From positions 1,674,001 through 1,738,000 of the forward strand of contig JAMBOW010000001.1 in the NCBI GenBank assembly GCA_023715865.1: a DNA stretch of 64,000 nucleotides, read 5' to 3'. The stretch comes from Neobacillus mesonae. GTDB lineage: Bacteria > Bacillota > Bacilli > Paenibacillales > Paenibacillaceae. Both the position numbers and the translations under genes were made by a program. This document shows, piece by piece, positions 8,992 to 17,382 of the stretch (position 1 is the stretch's first letter; each line of letters starts with the position of its first letter). The notes under the pieces were generated by a model. It saw only the letters and a list, made by a program, of their open reading frames with translations, was not told the origin of the DNA and searched no databases.

Positions 8992-11118
8992 TTAAATATC
9001 AGGCAATTTATAGCTTCTGTTTCTAACAAATTTGTAAATATGCGTCTTCCGCTGTCCTACTTTTCCTACCCCAGCAAAATACTCGGCATCCTGATTATAC
9101 AAGTCCATAAAGGCATTTGCATGGGTTCTTGCATTTTCAATCTTCTTGCCTTGCTGTGCATTATAAGCCAAATTATAGTAGGCAATTAGCTGCTTAACAT
9201 TCTCAGCACGCTTCTTCTTAAGAGCTGCTTTCTCAGCTGCTGCTTTTTCAGCTGCCGCTTTCTGAGCTGCTGCCTTGGCTGCAGCCGTTTTAGCTGCCTG
9301 AGCCTGTCTTGCAGCTTCAGCTTCTTTAGCAGCTGCGTCCTCTGCCGCCTGTTTCTTCGCTTCTTCTGCTTGCCGTGCTTTCTTCTCTTCCAGCTGGGCT
9401 AAATAAGCTTCGTATTTTGCTTGACTATCATATTTCTCCTGCAGAGCTGCTTTTTCCTGCGCTTTCTTTTTTGCTTCAACCTGAGCCAGATAGGCCTCAT
9501 ATTTTGCTTGCTTATCGTATTTGGCTTGAAGCGCTGCCCGCTCTTCTTCAGCGGCAAGTCTTGCTTTCTCTTCTTCCGCTTTCTTCTGGGCAAGCTCAGC
9601 CTCTTGCTTCTTCTTATTCTCCTCTGCCAGTTTTGCAGCTTCCTGGGCTTTTCTTTCTTCCTCCTGCTTCGCCAGCTCTTCCTGCTGCTTCGCCAGCTGC
9701 TGTTCTTGCAGTTGCTTCGTCTCTGCCTGCTCAGCCAGGGTGTGCATTCCTGGAATGGCGATGGCACCAATCAGCAGAACAGCTGCCCCGGCTATCGCCA
9801 CTTTTCGATTGCGAAATTTTGAGAAACGACTTGCCTGAGGCTCCTTGACTTCACTTGCCATGGCTGCCTCCAGTTGATCGATCGCAGCCTGGATTTCTAC
9901 ATGTAAAGCAGTGCCCGGCTTCTCATACCGCAAAGCGGTTTTGTATAAATCAAGGGCAGATTGGTTCTCTCCCGAGCGCTCCTTCTCTGAAGCTTCTTGA
10001 AGAAGACGATCAAGCTGCTCCTTTTGAGTTCCTGCATCCATTGAAGAGCTCGCAGCTTCTGCCGGTGATTCGGCTGAAATGACAGGAATCGGTGCCGGCG
10101 TGGGGCTTGCTTCATTAACGGAGGCATCCGCTTCATGCTGGCTGTCCGGCTTTTCACTTAGAGCATTCGCAGCAGGTAGTGCATTCAAATCGATCGTGGA
10201 TATCGCAACGAGCCACTCTCCGAAGGTTGGACAGCTGCTTAAATCTTGGCTGTGCCATGCTCTACCGAACAGTTCCGAGATTTTTGAACCGAATCTGGAT
10301 TCAAGAGATTTCTGAAGTTTAAGATACCTGTCACTGCTTGTTTGCAGCTCCCGCTGATCGAAATAGCTTTCTCCATAGGTACGCTCTACGACCTCCGGGT
10401 CACTAAAGCCGAGCATTTCGGCTAAGATCACAGCTCCGGCAAACCGATCAGCATAACTGCTCCATAGACCACTGTTTACAATACGGTGTGCGGCATATCC
10501 TGCGGAGCCAGCGAGCAGTGCATCAGGCCGATCCATCTTGGGACTGTACAGCTGTTCAACGTCGACCAGTTCAACCGCCGCAGCCCCTTCAGGCCGTTCT
10601 ACTTCGGAAAAAAACGGAATAAGGACGTTTGGTGCAGAAAGATCGCAGTGCGCAATCCCTCTTTGCTCCATGGCCGAGCCTATGCTTGCAAGCGATGATG
10701 CAAGAATAAGGCTTTGTTCAGGAGTGAGCTGCTTTTTGTCACAGACGATATCGAACCAGCTGATACCATCGACCCAAGGCATGAGCACTGCATATAGAAG
10801 GTCTCCGTGCTCACTAATTAACTTTCCGTTTCTTTCAGGAGTAAGCACGTCTCGTTTACATACCTGTAAGCCAGATATTTCGCTGTATTTTTCCATCTGC
10901 TCTGATTGGTATACCATGGCAGGGACACGGAACTTAGGGAAAAACACTTTAAGTGCTTTGGACTCATAATCATGCCCGTTCTGCGGTATAAGTTTATACA
11001 CTGTTCCCTGTCTGCCTGTCTGTGCATATGCAATGCCCGGAGCAGCCGGATGTTGTCCTATGGTGTATTTCTCGCCGCTTATGAGGAGCTCGTCACCGGG
11101 TTTTGGTTGATAAGACAT
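8992..11118 (-). CDS. Kinase-like membrane protein with long coiled coil (T7SS, EssB/YukC-like architecture)
   Basis: 708 residues. Residues 1-310 form a protein-kinase-like domain with Lys in ALKVF (57), the catalytic loop HCDLSAPN (157-164) in place of HRDxxxxN, and DVE (186-188) in place of DFG. The main catalytic residues are therefore present. A Pro/Ala-rich linker and a TPR-like pair of helices (about 367-420) follow. One membrane helix (439-457) is preceded by basic residues, which predicts a cytoplasmic N-terminus. Then comes an approximately 190-residue Lys/Glu/Ala coiled coil with a 29-residue tandem repeat around KYEAYLAQ, and a small C-terminal domain outside the cell. The order kinase fold, membrane helix, outer helical part is that of EssB/YukC. 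The second Met codon is chosen because AGAGAGGG abuts the first. Confidence 0.8.
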   Translation of the reverse strand: MSYQPKPGDELLISGEKYTIGQHPAAPGIAYAQTGRQGTVYKLIPQNGHDYESKALKVFFPKFRVPAMVYQSEQMEKYSEISGLQVCKRDVLTPERNGKLISEHGDLLYAVLMPWVDGISWFDIVCDKKQLTPEQSLILASSLASIGSAMEQRGIAHCDLSAPNVLIPFFSEVERPEGAAAVELVDVEQLYSPKMDRPDALLAGSAGYAAHRIVNSGLWSSYADRFAGAVILAEMLGFSDPEVVERTYGESYFDQRELQTSSDRYLKLQKSLESRFGSKISELFGRAWHSQDLSSCPTFGEWLVAISTIDLNALPAANALSEKPDSQHEADASVNEASPTPAPIPVISAESPAEAASSSMDAGTQKEQLDRLLQEASEKERSGENQSALDLYKTALRYEKPGTALHVEIQAAIDQLEAAMASEVKEPQASRFSKFRNRKVAIAGAAVLLIGAIAIPGMHTLAEQAETKQLQEQQLAKQQEELAKQEEERKAQEAAKLAEENKKKQEAELAQKKAEEEKARLAAEEERAALQAKYDKQAKYEAYLAQVEAKKKAQEKAALQEKYDSQAKYEAYLAQLEEKKARQAEEAKKQAAEDAAAKEAEAARQAQAAKTAAAKAAAQKAAAEKAAAEKAALKKKRAENVKQLIAYYNLAYNAQQGKKIENARTHANAFMDLYNQDAEYFAGVGKVGQRKTHIYKFVRNRSYKLPDI

Positions 11119-11153
11119 GAACATCCCTCTCTTTTAACATTTGTGATGCAAGA

Positions 11154-11183
11154 AAACCGGAAGTTGTAAGAACTCCCGGTTTC
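11154..11183 (-). terminator. Hairpin after the EsxA-like gene (possible partial terminator)
   Basis: AAACCGGaAGTT and AACTcCCGGTTT pair with one mismatch. On the minus strand the stem is followed by TTTTCTT. It sits between the WXG100 gene and the kinase gene and could lower expression of the downstream genes relative to the secreted protein. Confidence 0.55.
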
Positions 11184-11213
11184 CTAGAGTAATATAAGTT
11201 CAATATTTCCGTA

Positions 11214-11489
11214 TTAGCGAGCTTGGTCAACTTGACGGAATTTAGCAGCAATAGCTGTCAGTTCTTGGCTAATGCTGTTTAGTGTTTGAACAAAGCTTTG
11301 CATTTGTTTGCTTGCTTCTTGGAATTCTTGGAAGAAACGTTGCTTCGTCATACCTTCCCATTGTCCTTCCATACCGTTTATGGATTGAGTCAAGCTGGAA
11401 ACGATCTGTTGACTTTGTTCACCACTTTGTTTGAATTGGTTTGCTACCTGGTCTACTTGTTCCGGGGATATTAGAATACGTCCTGACAT
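11214..11489 (-). CDS. esxA: WXG100 family T7SS substrate (EsxA/YukE-like)
   Basis: 91-residue helical-hairpin protein with the WXG turn WEG at residues 44-46 and the family start MSGRILISPEQV. No signal peptide is present, as expected for a substrate exported by the T7SS. The C-terminal helix carries FRQVD, a variant of the YxxxD/E export signal. ATG at 11489 lies behind AAGGAGG. A longer frame starting 30 bases upstream is not supported. The gene has its own predicted SigA promoter at 11542-11570 and a hairpin on its 3' side, consistent with strong separate expression. Confidence 0.93.
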   Translation of the reverse strand: MSGRILISPEQVDQVANQFKQSGEQSQQIVSSLTQSINGMEGQWEGMTKQRFFQEFQEASKQMQSFVQTLNSISQELTAIAAKFRQVDQAR

Positions 11490-11541
11490 AGTAGGGCCAT
11501 CCTCCTTTTTCATCTGCAAATATTAGGTAAATCACATGAAA

Positions 11542-11570
11542 ATTGTACCAAACGATAGAAGGCATGTCTA
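11542..11570 (-). promoter_or_regulatory. Predicted SigA promoter of the EsxA-like gene
   Basis: On the minus strand TAGACA, a 17-base spacer and TACAAT, each hexamer one base from consensus, lie about 55 bases upstream of the WXG100 start codon, inside the operon. Confidence 0.65.
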
Positions 11571-11647
11571 AAGTCATTGGTCCTATTTGTTATTACACCC
11601 AAATATGAGCACATGAAACTGCTTTTAACACGGAACCGACAAATTTT

Positions 11648-12166
11648 TCAGCCTACCATCACATCGAATGAAGGGTCAGTAAACTTCCAGCCTTTAGGGT
11701 TTAGCTCTGTTGCTAATCTCAGGGTCCCTACATCGTTCAGCTTATCCCCGCCTGCCCATGATTGCTGTATAGCCATGACAGCAGACCTAGGGTTTGATAT
11801 GGAATGAGCTATGAAGTTATCACTTTTAATAGAATCCAGGTTTTGAGACTGCAGCATACGCATCGGAGAAACGTTTGTGAAATCTACGTGACTTAAAAAT
11901 GACTTATACTCTTCGTCCGCAAGCTTGAAATTTTCAGCCTTTCGAAGCAATTCGGTGCCAAATCTCTCAAGTTCTAATTCAATATGCCCGGCAAGTTGCT
12001 TCGATCTCATCCATTCATAGACAATTCCCTCATGAACAGCAGTATCGCCTTCAATTCCGCCAAGCGCCTGTTCTAAACCAACCACAATTTGCTGAATTTG
12101 CTCCGCCGCATGCTTTAATTGGCTGCTAAGCGTCCGAAGCACATCCGGTTCCACACGAATGCGCAT
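11648..12166 (-). CDS. WXG100-like protein with C-terminal extension (T7SS)
   Basis: 172 residues. The first 90 residues look like a WXG100/ESAT-6 helical hairpin (MRIRVEPDVLRTLSSQLKHAAEQI..., with GGIEGD where WXG is expected). FKLAD follows the second helix, matching the YxxxD/E export-signal pattern with Phe for Tyr. The remaining 80 residues (DFTNVSPMRMLQ... to SFDVMVG) are not familiar to me and are not obviously a toxin. It could be a secreted partner of the EsxA-like protein or a small extended substrate. It lies six bases after the preceding gene, in the same operon. Confidence 0.6.
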   Translation of the reverse strand: MRIRVEPDVLRTLSSQLKHAAEQIQQIVVGLEQALGGIEGDTAVHEGIVYEWMRSKQLAGHIELELERFGTELLRKAENFKLADEEYKSFLSHVDFTNVSPMRMLQSQNLDSIKSDNFIAHSISNPRSAVMAIQQSWAGGDKLNDVGTLRLATELNPKGWKFTDPSFDVMVG

Positions 12167-12172
12167 TATGCA

Positions 12173-13003
12173 TCACCTTTCCTCTTGAACTGCTGGCTGA
12201 TTCAGCCACTCTAGAAGCATATCTTTAAAATCCACCTGGCTCATAGGCGTCGCGATGAGCCAATCCCCTTTGCCGGCTGTGCTCATTCGCAGCAGCCAGT
12301 TTATTGAAGTACTCGATATAAAAGCAGCAGACTGAGATTCCCATTCTTGTCCGTTCCAGACGAGCAGCTGCAATTCTCCTCCTGTCTCCTGATGAACAAT
12401 GGCTTCAGCAAGAGCGCGTGCTCCCTGGGAATCATAACAAGCTTCTGTCAGTGCCCCCGTTAATGCTGCTTCATCAAGAGTACCATTCACAATTTCATAG
12501 AATCGTTTCTTTGAGAACATTAAAGCCGGAATATCGGTACTTAGAGGTTGTTCCCCCCATTTGATTTTACTTGCAACCGTTATGCAGGCCTGCTCAACAT
12601 TGCCCAGGTCTGATAATTGGTAGGTGTCGGGCTCCTCTTGTGTCCGGATCAATTCCACTACGCGTTCATTCGTGCAGTGCAGGTAACCTTCGAGCTTTTC
12701 TCCGCACTTCCTCTTCATCTGGAATCGGCAAGCTCTGGAGGATAACCCTGCAATGGCAACCCTTGAGAACACGGTTGGTGTCATGATGAGTTCACTAGAG
12801 TCTGGATCTCTGGTTAAATACCCTTTTGTTAATAACTCTTCCTTTGTATTCTCCCATTCCTGTACGATATCCTCTGTCAAAAAACCAAGAAAAGGGTCTT
12901 CCACACCGAGCAATCGATCAGAACCTATGATCCCTGCCAGAAAGAATAATTCTTTCTGCTCCAGTGTTACTACTTTCTGTTTGGAATGATGAACCGTCAA
13001 CAT
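12173..13003 (-). CDS. Hypothetical protein of the T7SS operon
   Basis: 276-residue soluble, mildly acidic protein with no signal peptide or membrane segment. I do not recognise the family. The N-terminal third (VTLEQKELFFLAGIIG... TKEELLTKGYLTRDPDSSELIMTP) looks like a winged-helix-like fold. The last 60 residues (LQLLVWNGQEWESQSAAF ... DFKDMLLEWLNQP) loosely recall the end of mycobacterial EspG, the chaperone for T7SS substrates. Its position between essC and the two WXG100 genes fits a substrate-handling protein. That assignment is a guess. Start ATG has GGAGGTGGCTC upstream. Confidence 0.55.
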   Translation of the reverse strand: MLTVHHSKQKVVTLEQKELFFLAGIIGSDRLLGVEDPFLGFLTEDIVQEWENTKEELLTKGYLTRDPDSSELIMTPTVFSRVAIAGLSSRACRFQMKRKCGEKLEGYLHCTNERVVELIRTQEEPDTYQLSDLGNVEQACITVASKIKWGEQPLSTDIPALMFSKKRFYEIVNGTLDEAALTGALTEACYDSQGARALAEAIVHQETGGELQLLVWNGQEWESQSAAFISSTSINWLLRMSTAGKGDWLIATPMSQVDFKDMLLEWLNQPAVQEER

Positions 13004-13019
13004 TATGAGCCACCTCCCT

Positions 13020-16000
13020 TCAAACTACAACATGCCATCGGTCTCTAATTTTTTCGAGCCAATGATCACATTCTTTATTGTTAATCCATGGCAGCGCTGC
13101 TTTAACCCTGGAAAACCTCCGTTTTACATAGTACCCTTGCCCCGGAGGAAGGACTTTAAGACCACTCGCCCCTGTATTGGATTCAGAAAAAGGGATTCTA
13201 AAGAACGACAAATCATTCGGGTCGAGCGTCCCGAACAATAATCCGCTCTGCGAAGCCTTGATATCTGTTACCCAATCTGCCCCGAAGGTCGGGAAGTCCG
13301 CGGCCACACCCGCAATGATAACATGAACTCCTCGATCCCTGCCTTGACGGACGATCGCGCTTAGTTGATCCTTCATTGTAAAATCATTCATTTGTTTCGC
13401 CAGTGTGTCTGCATCATCTATAAACAAAACGACCTCAGGTCCGGTATCGTTAGCGGAAAGTCTCATCACTGTATCATGAACTTCCTGTATCAGCGGCATC
13501 AGTTCTTCATCTCTGGATGCAATCTTTCTAATATGAGGTAGATGACGAAGACTGCTGAGACCATCTTCCCCATACCTTGTATCAATGGAATACATATGCA
13601 GCTCTTCCGGAGAATAATGATAGGCCAAGGACAGCATCCAAGTTTGCATGAAGCTGGTTTTTCCGCTCTCGAGCGGACTCGCAACCATAAAGTGCGGGCC
13701 TTCACGAAGACTGATATTAAACACTTCAAGGTCATCTGTCATGAGTCCAACGGGCACATTAAATACATCTCTGTGCTCTTGGCTCAGTGTACGGCTCGTA
13801 TTTTTAATGACTTCTTCGAGTGTTATGACATCAGGCAGCGGTTCAATCTTTTGTGCCTCAGTACCTTTAAAGGTATCTCGAATCGTTCCGATCAGCGACC
13901 TCAACTGATCCGCACGTTCCGCTTCGTCTGTTCCGCTTACCGGCAGCACTGCTTGAAATTCGAGTGGAGGCGTTTGGCCTTTTACCAGCCCTCTGCCCGG
14001 CGGAAAGCCGTTTGGCGTACGTGCCGGTCTTCCTACTGCATAATAATAATCGCTAGGATCTGCCATTTCAAAGGTTATTGCGTTTGTAATATTGCTTCGT
14101 ATCTTTTCGAAAATATCTGTAATTCGATTGGCTGTTACTACAAAAGTAATACCAAGACTTGTTCCTTCTCTTAGAAGCAGCTCCAGCTGCTCGTTCTCAT
14201 CCGGATATGAGTTTCGGAATGACAGATAACCGTCGATGACTACAATGATTTGAGGCAGCTGCTGCCCCGTGCTTCTTCGGTATGAAGCGACCGTCTTGAC
14301 ACCTGCATCAGCAATCAAATCCCTTCGCTGAGTGAACACTTTGGCTAAGTATCGGAATAACCGTTTAATCCGGTCATTATCCTCAGCGGACATGACACCG
14401 CCAATTTGCGGCAGACGATTGAAATCACGCATCATCCTGCCCATATCAATAACATATCCATGCCAATTGCTGGTTCCTCTAGCAAGAGACATTAGGAGCG
14501 TTTGAACAAAAGAGGTTTTTCCGAGACCCGGCATACCATAAACGGCAAGATGCCCCTGACTCACATTCATTGACATAGGTAATTGCTTTTGATTGATCAG
14601 ATCATCGACGATTCCCACAACAGGCTCTAGCTGTCCTGGGTCGGAAGCATAAGCTTCGGTTGATTCTAACTCTTCCCATTCAATAACTTCAGGCAGCGGT
14701 GGAAGCCAAGGACCTTGAAGTCGTTCAATACCCGCTTGCTCTGCAACCTCTGAAATATGATCAATAAATACCTGCAGCTGCTTGGATGAACCCTCAGACT
14801 GCATCATTGACACTCTTTCTCCCGTCAAGAGAGGCTCACGCTTCCCGTTTAGCCTTACTTCCATAAGCGGAAGCGAAGATGCGCTGTCATCCGTATGGGA
14901 TGTATAGGGCGCTCCGCTCCAGGCAAATTGCATTTCTTCAAATACTTCATCACTGCCCACCTGGAAATAACCGCGTCCAGGCTTCGTAATCCAAGCAGCA
15001 TTCGGGATTTTGATCATATCCCGGCTGTCTCCCTCGCTCTGAACACGCAGACAGATTCTGAATCTAGAGTTACTCCATATCTTGTCGTCCACGACTCCAG
15101 CTGGTTTTTGAGTGGCCAATATCAAGTGAACTCCAAGAGTTCTTCCGATTGCGGCAATACTGATAAGCTCATCCATAAACTCCGGCTGCTCACGTTTTAG
15201 CTGAGCAAACTCGTCAATAATAATGACAAGATGCGGAAGCGGCTCGGCAGCATTCGTATTCAGCCACTTGTAATATTCATCGATATGCTGCAAATTCCCA
15301 GCATCATTCAATATTTTTTGTCTTCGTACCAATTCGGCACGAAGGGAAATTTTTGCTCTTTCCATAAGAGACTGATCCAAATTCGTAATGGTTCCCACGA
15401 CATGCGGCAGTTTATCGAAAGTGTTGGACATGCCTCCGCCCTTATAATCAATCAGCATAAAAGCCAAGTCATGCGGATGGAACTCGGAGGCTAGAGAAGC
15501 AACAATCGATTGTATAACTTCACTTTTTCCTGAGCCGGTCGTACCTGCGATAAGTCCGTGCGGCCCATGCCCTTGCCGTTCTATTTTATCATGAAGATTA
15601 AGGTAAACCCGTTTGCCCCCAGCCCGAACGCCCATCGGCACAGGCAGCGTATTAGGATACCTGTTCCGCGACCATCTGTCAAAAACACTCAGCTGCTCCA
15701 CTCTTGAAACTTCCATCATGTCAAACAGCGGCAGCAGCGGAGGAATCTCGGAGGCAGAAGAACGCTTTAATCTCAGAGGAGCCATGTTACGAGCAGAAAT
15801 TTCAGCCTCAGAGCGGGTCATGCGATCCGAAATAAAGGATTGATGCACCACATCAGCCTGCTCGGTCTTCTTGGAATAGCTTCCTTCCGTCTTGCGAGCT
15901 TCCACAACGAGCTGGCAATGCATCGGCAAATGCTCTTTGCGTGAAGCCAAAATAATGGTGCATGTCGTGATGGCCTCAGGATCCTCCAGGATCAACGGAA

Positions 16001-17000
16001 GCAACGGTTCTTCTTCGATAATATCCCGCTCCGACATCAGAACAATATATGCCGGTATATCGGGTCCCTTGTTGCCCCGCTCTTTTTTGGCGTTTTTACG
16101 CCGGTTTAGTGTTGTATATAAGCTGTCAGCCAGCTGATGGGCTCCGCTATGTCTATCCGCCATAAATCGTTGTCCACGCTCATCATCCCAAACATGCGGG
16201 AACCAGCGCATCCACTCCCAATCCTCTGCTTCCTTTTCTTCATAAAAGGCTGCAAGCTTAACCTCATCAGGAGAATGTCTGGTCGTAATTTGAGTTATGA
16301 TTACGCGCAGCATGGATAGAACATCTTCTCGGTCCCCCACAATGCCGACAATTTTAGATTCAAATATCGGGAGTGCAATGGAAGCTCCCTCTACCATTTG
16401 AAAGTCATTAGCCAATTCATGTGCAGCTTCAATGAGAGGCTCCCGCTCATAACCGTCAAATCTCGGAGGAGCTATCGTAATCCGAAAAGGCGCAGCTCCT
16501 ACTCCTGCGCGCACCGCCAGAAAATCATCATCGTCAGGTGATCGTTCCCATAAAGAACTGTGTCTATTCTTTACAATCTGGCTGCATACTTCAGGATCTC
16601 CATGGATATCATGGCTTACCTGCACCTGTCTTTCTGCTTCCCTTTCCAGCTCTTCTCGGTGCTTTGCAAGCTGTGTTTTATACATATCTTCTCTTTCAGC
16701 CAGCCTCTTATGATACTCTTTTTTATTGCTCAGATAAACGAAGAAGGGAATGGTATAAGTCGCGAGCATCATCGTCATCATGACCATCTGAATGGTCATA
16801 TAGCTGCTGTTCGCAAAGCGTCCGGTCCGGCTTAAATAAAAGTAAAGCCCTACCGTAGCTAATGTCATAACAAGCGGTATTATAATAGAAATAATTGAGA
16901 ATGAAGGTTTGTTTGGCTCGATTGGAGGCCTTAAGATCTCCAGTGTTTCTTTTTTGAGGACTTCCTTCATTCGCGGGGAACGCTGGTACAACACGTTCAA
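13020..17000 (-). CDS. essC: Type VII secretion ATPase EssC/EccC
   Basis: About 1326-residue FtsK/SpoIIIE-type motor of the T7SS. Two membrane helices (about 35-56 and 68-90) follow the conserved RSPR near the N-terminus. The two N-terminal FHA domains of Bacillus/Staphylococcus EssC are missing, so the start resembles mycobacterial EccC. Three ATPase domains follow, with Walker A at about 488 (GTTGSGKSE), 825 (GMPGLGKTS) and 1110 (SPLESGKTS). Walker B is IIDEFAQ in domain 1 but VIDGYLS and FIDDADT in domains 2 and 3, so only domain 1 keeps the catalytic Glu. TTG at 17000 is chosen as start because AAAGGAGG lies seven bases upstream. The in-frame ATG at 17018 overlaps that site. Confidence 0.95.
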   Translation of the reverse strand: MNVLYQRSPRMKEVLKKETLEILRPPIEPNKPSFSIISIIIPLVMTLATVGLYFYLSRTGRFANSSYMTIQMVMMTMMLATYTIPFFVYLSNKKEYHKRLAEREDMYKTQLAKHREELEREAERQVQVSHDIHGDPEVCSQIVKNRHSSLWERSPDDDDFLAVRAGVGAAPFRITIAPPRFDGYEREPLIEAAHELANDFQMVEGASIALPIFESKIVGIVGDREDVLSMLRVIITQITTRHSPDEVKLAAFYEEKEAEDWEWMRWFPHVWDDERGQRFMADRHSGAHQLADSLYTTLNRRKNAKKERGNKGPDIPAYIVLMSERDIIEEEPLLPLILEDPEAITTCTIILASRKEHLPMHCQLVVEARKTEGSYSKKTEQADVVHQSFISDRMTRSEAEISARNMAPLRLKRSSASEIPPLLPLFDMMEVSRVEQLSVFDRWSRNRYPNTLPVPMGVRAGGKRVYLNLHDKIERQGHGPHGLIAGTTGSGKSEVIQSIVASLASEFHPHDLAFMLIDYKGGGMSNTFDKLPHVVGTITNLDQSLMERAKISLRAELVRRQKILNDAGNLQHIDEYYKWLNTNAAEPLPHLVIIIDEFAQLKREQPEFMDELISIAAIGRTLGVHLILATQKPAGVVDDKIWSNSRFRICLRVQSEGDSRDMIKIPNAAWITKPGRGYFQVGSDEVFEEMQFAWSGAPYTSHTDDSASSLPLMEVRLNGKREPLLTGERVSMMQSEGSSKQLQVFIDHISEVAEQAGIERLQGPWLPPLPEVIEWEELESTEAYASDPGQLEPVVGIVDDLINQKQLPMSMNVSQGHLAVYGMPGLGKTSFVQTLLMSLARGTSNWHGYVIDMGRMMRDFNRLPQIGGVMSAEDNDRIKRLFRYLAKVFTQRRDLIADAGVKTVASYRRSTGQQLPQIIVVIDGYLSFRNSYPDENEQLELLLREGTSLGITFVVTANRITDIFEKIRSNITNAITFEMADPSDYYYAVGRPARTPNGFPPGRGLVKGQTPPLEFQAVLPVSGTDEAERADQLRSLIGTIRDTFKGTEAQKIEPLPDVITLEEVIKNTSRTLSQEHRDVFNVPVGLMTDDLEVFNISLREGPHFMVASPLESGKTSFMQTWMLSLAYHYSPEELHMYSIDTRYGEDGLSSLRHLPHIRKIASRDEELMPLIQEVHDTVMRLSANDTGPEVVLFIDDADTLAKQMNDFTMKDQLSAIVRQGRDRGVHVIIAGVAADFPTFGADWVTDIKASQSGLLFGTLDPNDLSFFRIPFSESNTGASGLKVLPPGQGYYVKRRFSRVKAALPWINNKECDHWLEKIRDRWHVVV

Positions 17001-17061
17001 GAAACTTCCTCCTTTCATATGGCCGTACTGAAATTCGCTTCATTATAAGAACTCGGTGTTA

Positions 17062-17382
17062 TTACCCCAAATTATCATTTTGAAACAAAGATCTTCTTCC
17101 GTGTATCGGCGCTTCATTATTTGTTGTAGAAAATGTTTTCTGCAATCTTACATAATGACCTTCCCGTATTCCTGTTTCAGTTAATTGTTTGGCATCCGAA
17201 AGCGTAAACCAGTTCCCCTCCGGAAATTTGGCTTCCAATATATATTGAACGTTTTCTTGGGGCGGTTCATTAAATATACGAACGGAAAGAACAGATTTAA
17301 AATACTGAACCGTACTTTCATCCGGAACCTCGATATCAATCCATTCGATCTCCCGTCTTCCTTGAACGACCGTTAAAATCAT
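17062..17382 (-). CDS. YukD/EsaB-like ubiquitin-fold protein (T7SS)
   Basis: 106-residue small cytoplasmic protein that opens the T7SS operon. The pattern MILTVVQGRREIEWIDIEVPDESTVQYF ... FTLSDAKQLTETGIREGHYVRLQ is that of YukD/EsaB, ubiquitin-like accessory components of Firmicutes T7SS that affect substrate production or export. It has an unstructured C-terminal tail of about 20 residues. It lies 61 bases before essC. Confidence 0.8.
   Translation of the reverse strand: MILTVVQGRREIEWIDIEVPDESTVQYFKSVLSVRIFNEPPQENVQYILEAKFPEGNWFTLSDAKQLTETGIREGHYVRLQKTFSTTNNEAPIHGRRSLFQNDNLG

Noticed and set aside
9399-9848. Overlapping Leu/Pro-rich and Lys/Arg-rich frames
   Set aside because: They mirror the Glu/Lys/Ala-rich coiled coil of the kinase-like protein in other frames.
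13542-14174. 210-codon plus-strand open frame
   Set aside because: Antisense shadow of essC, with no ribosome binding site and atypical composition.
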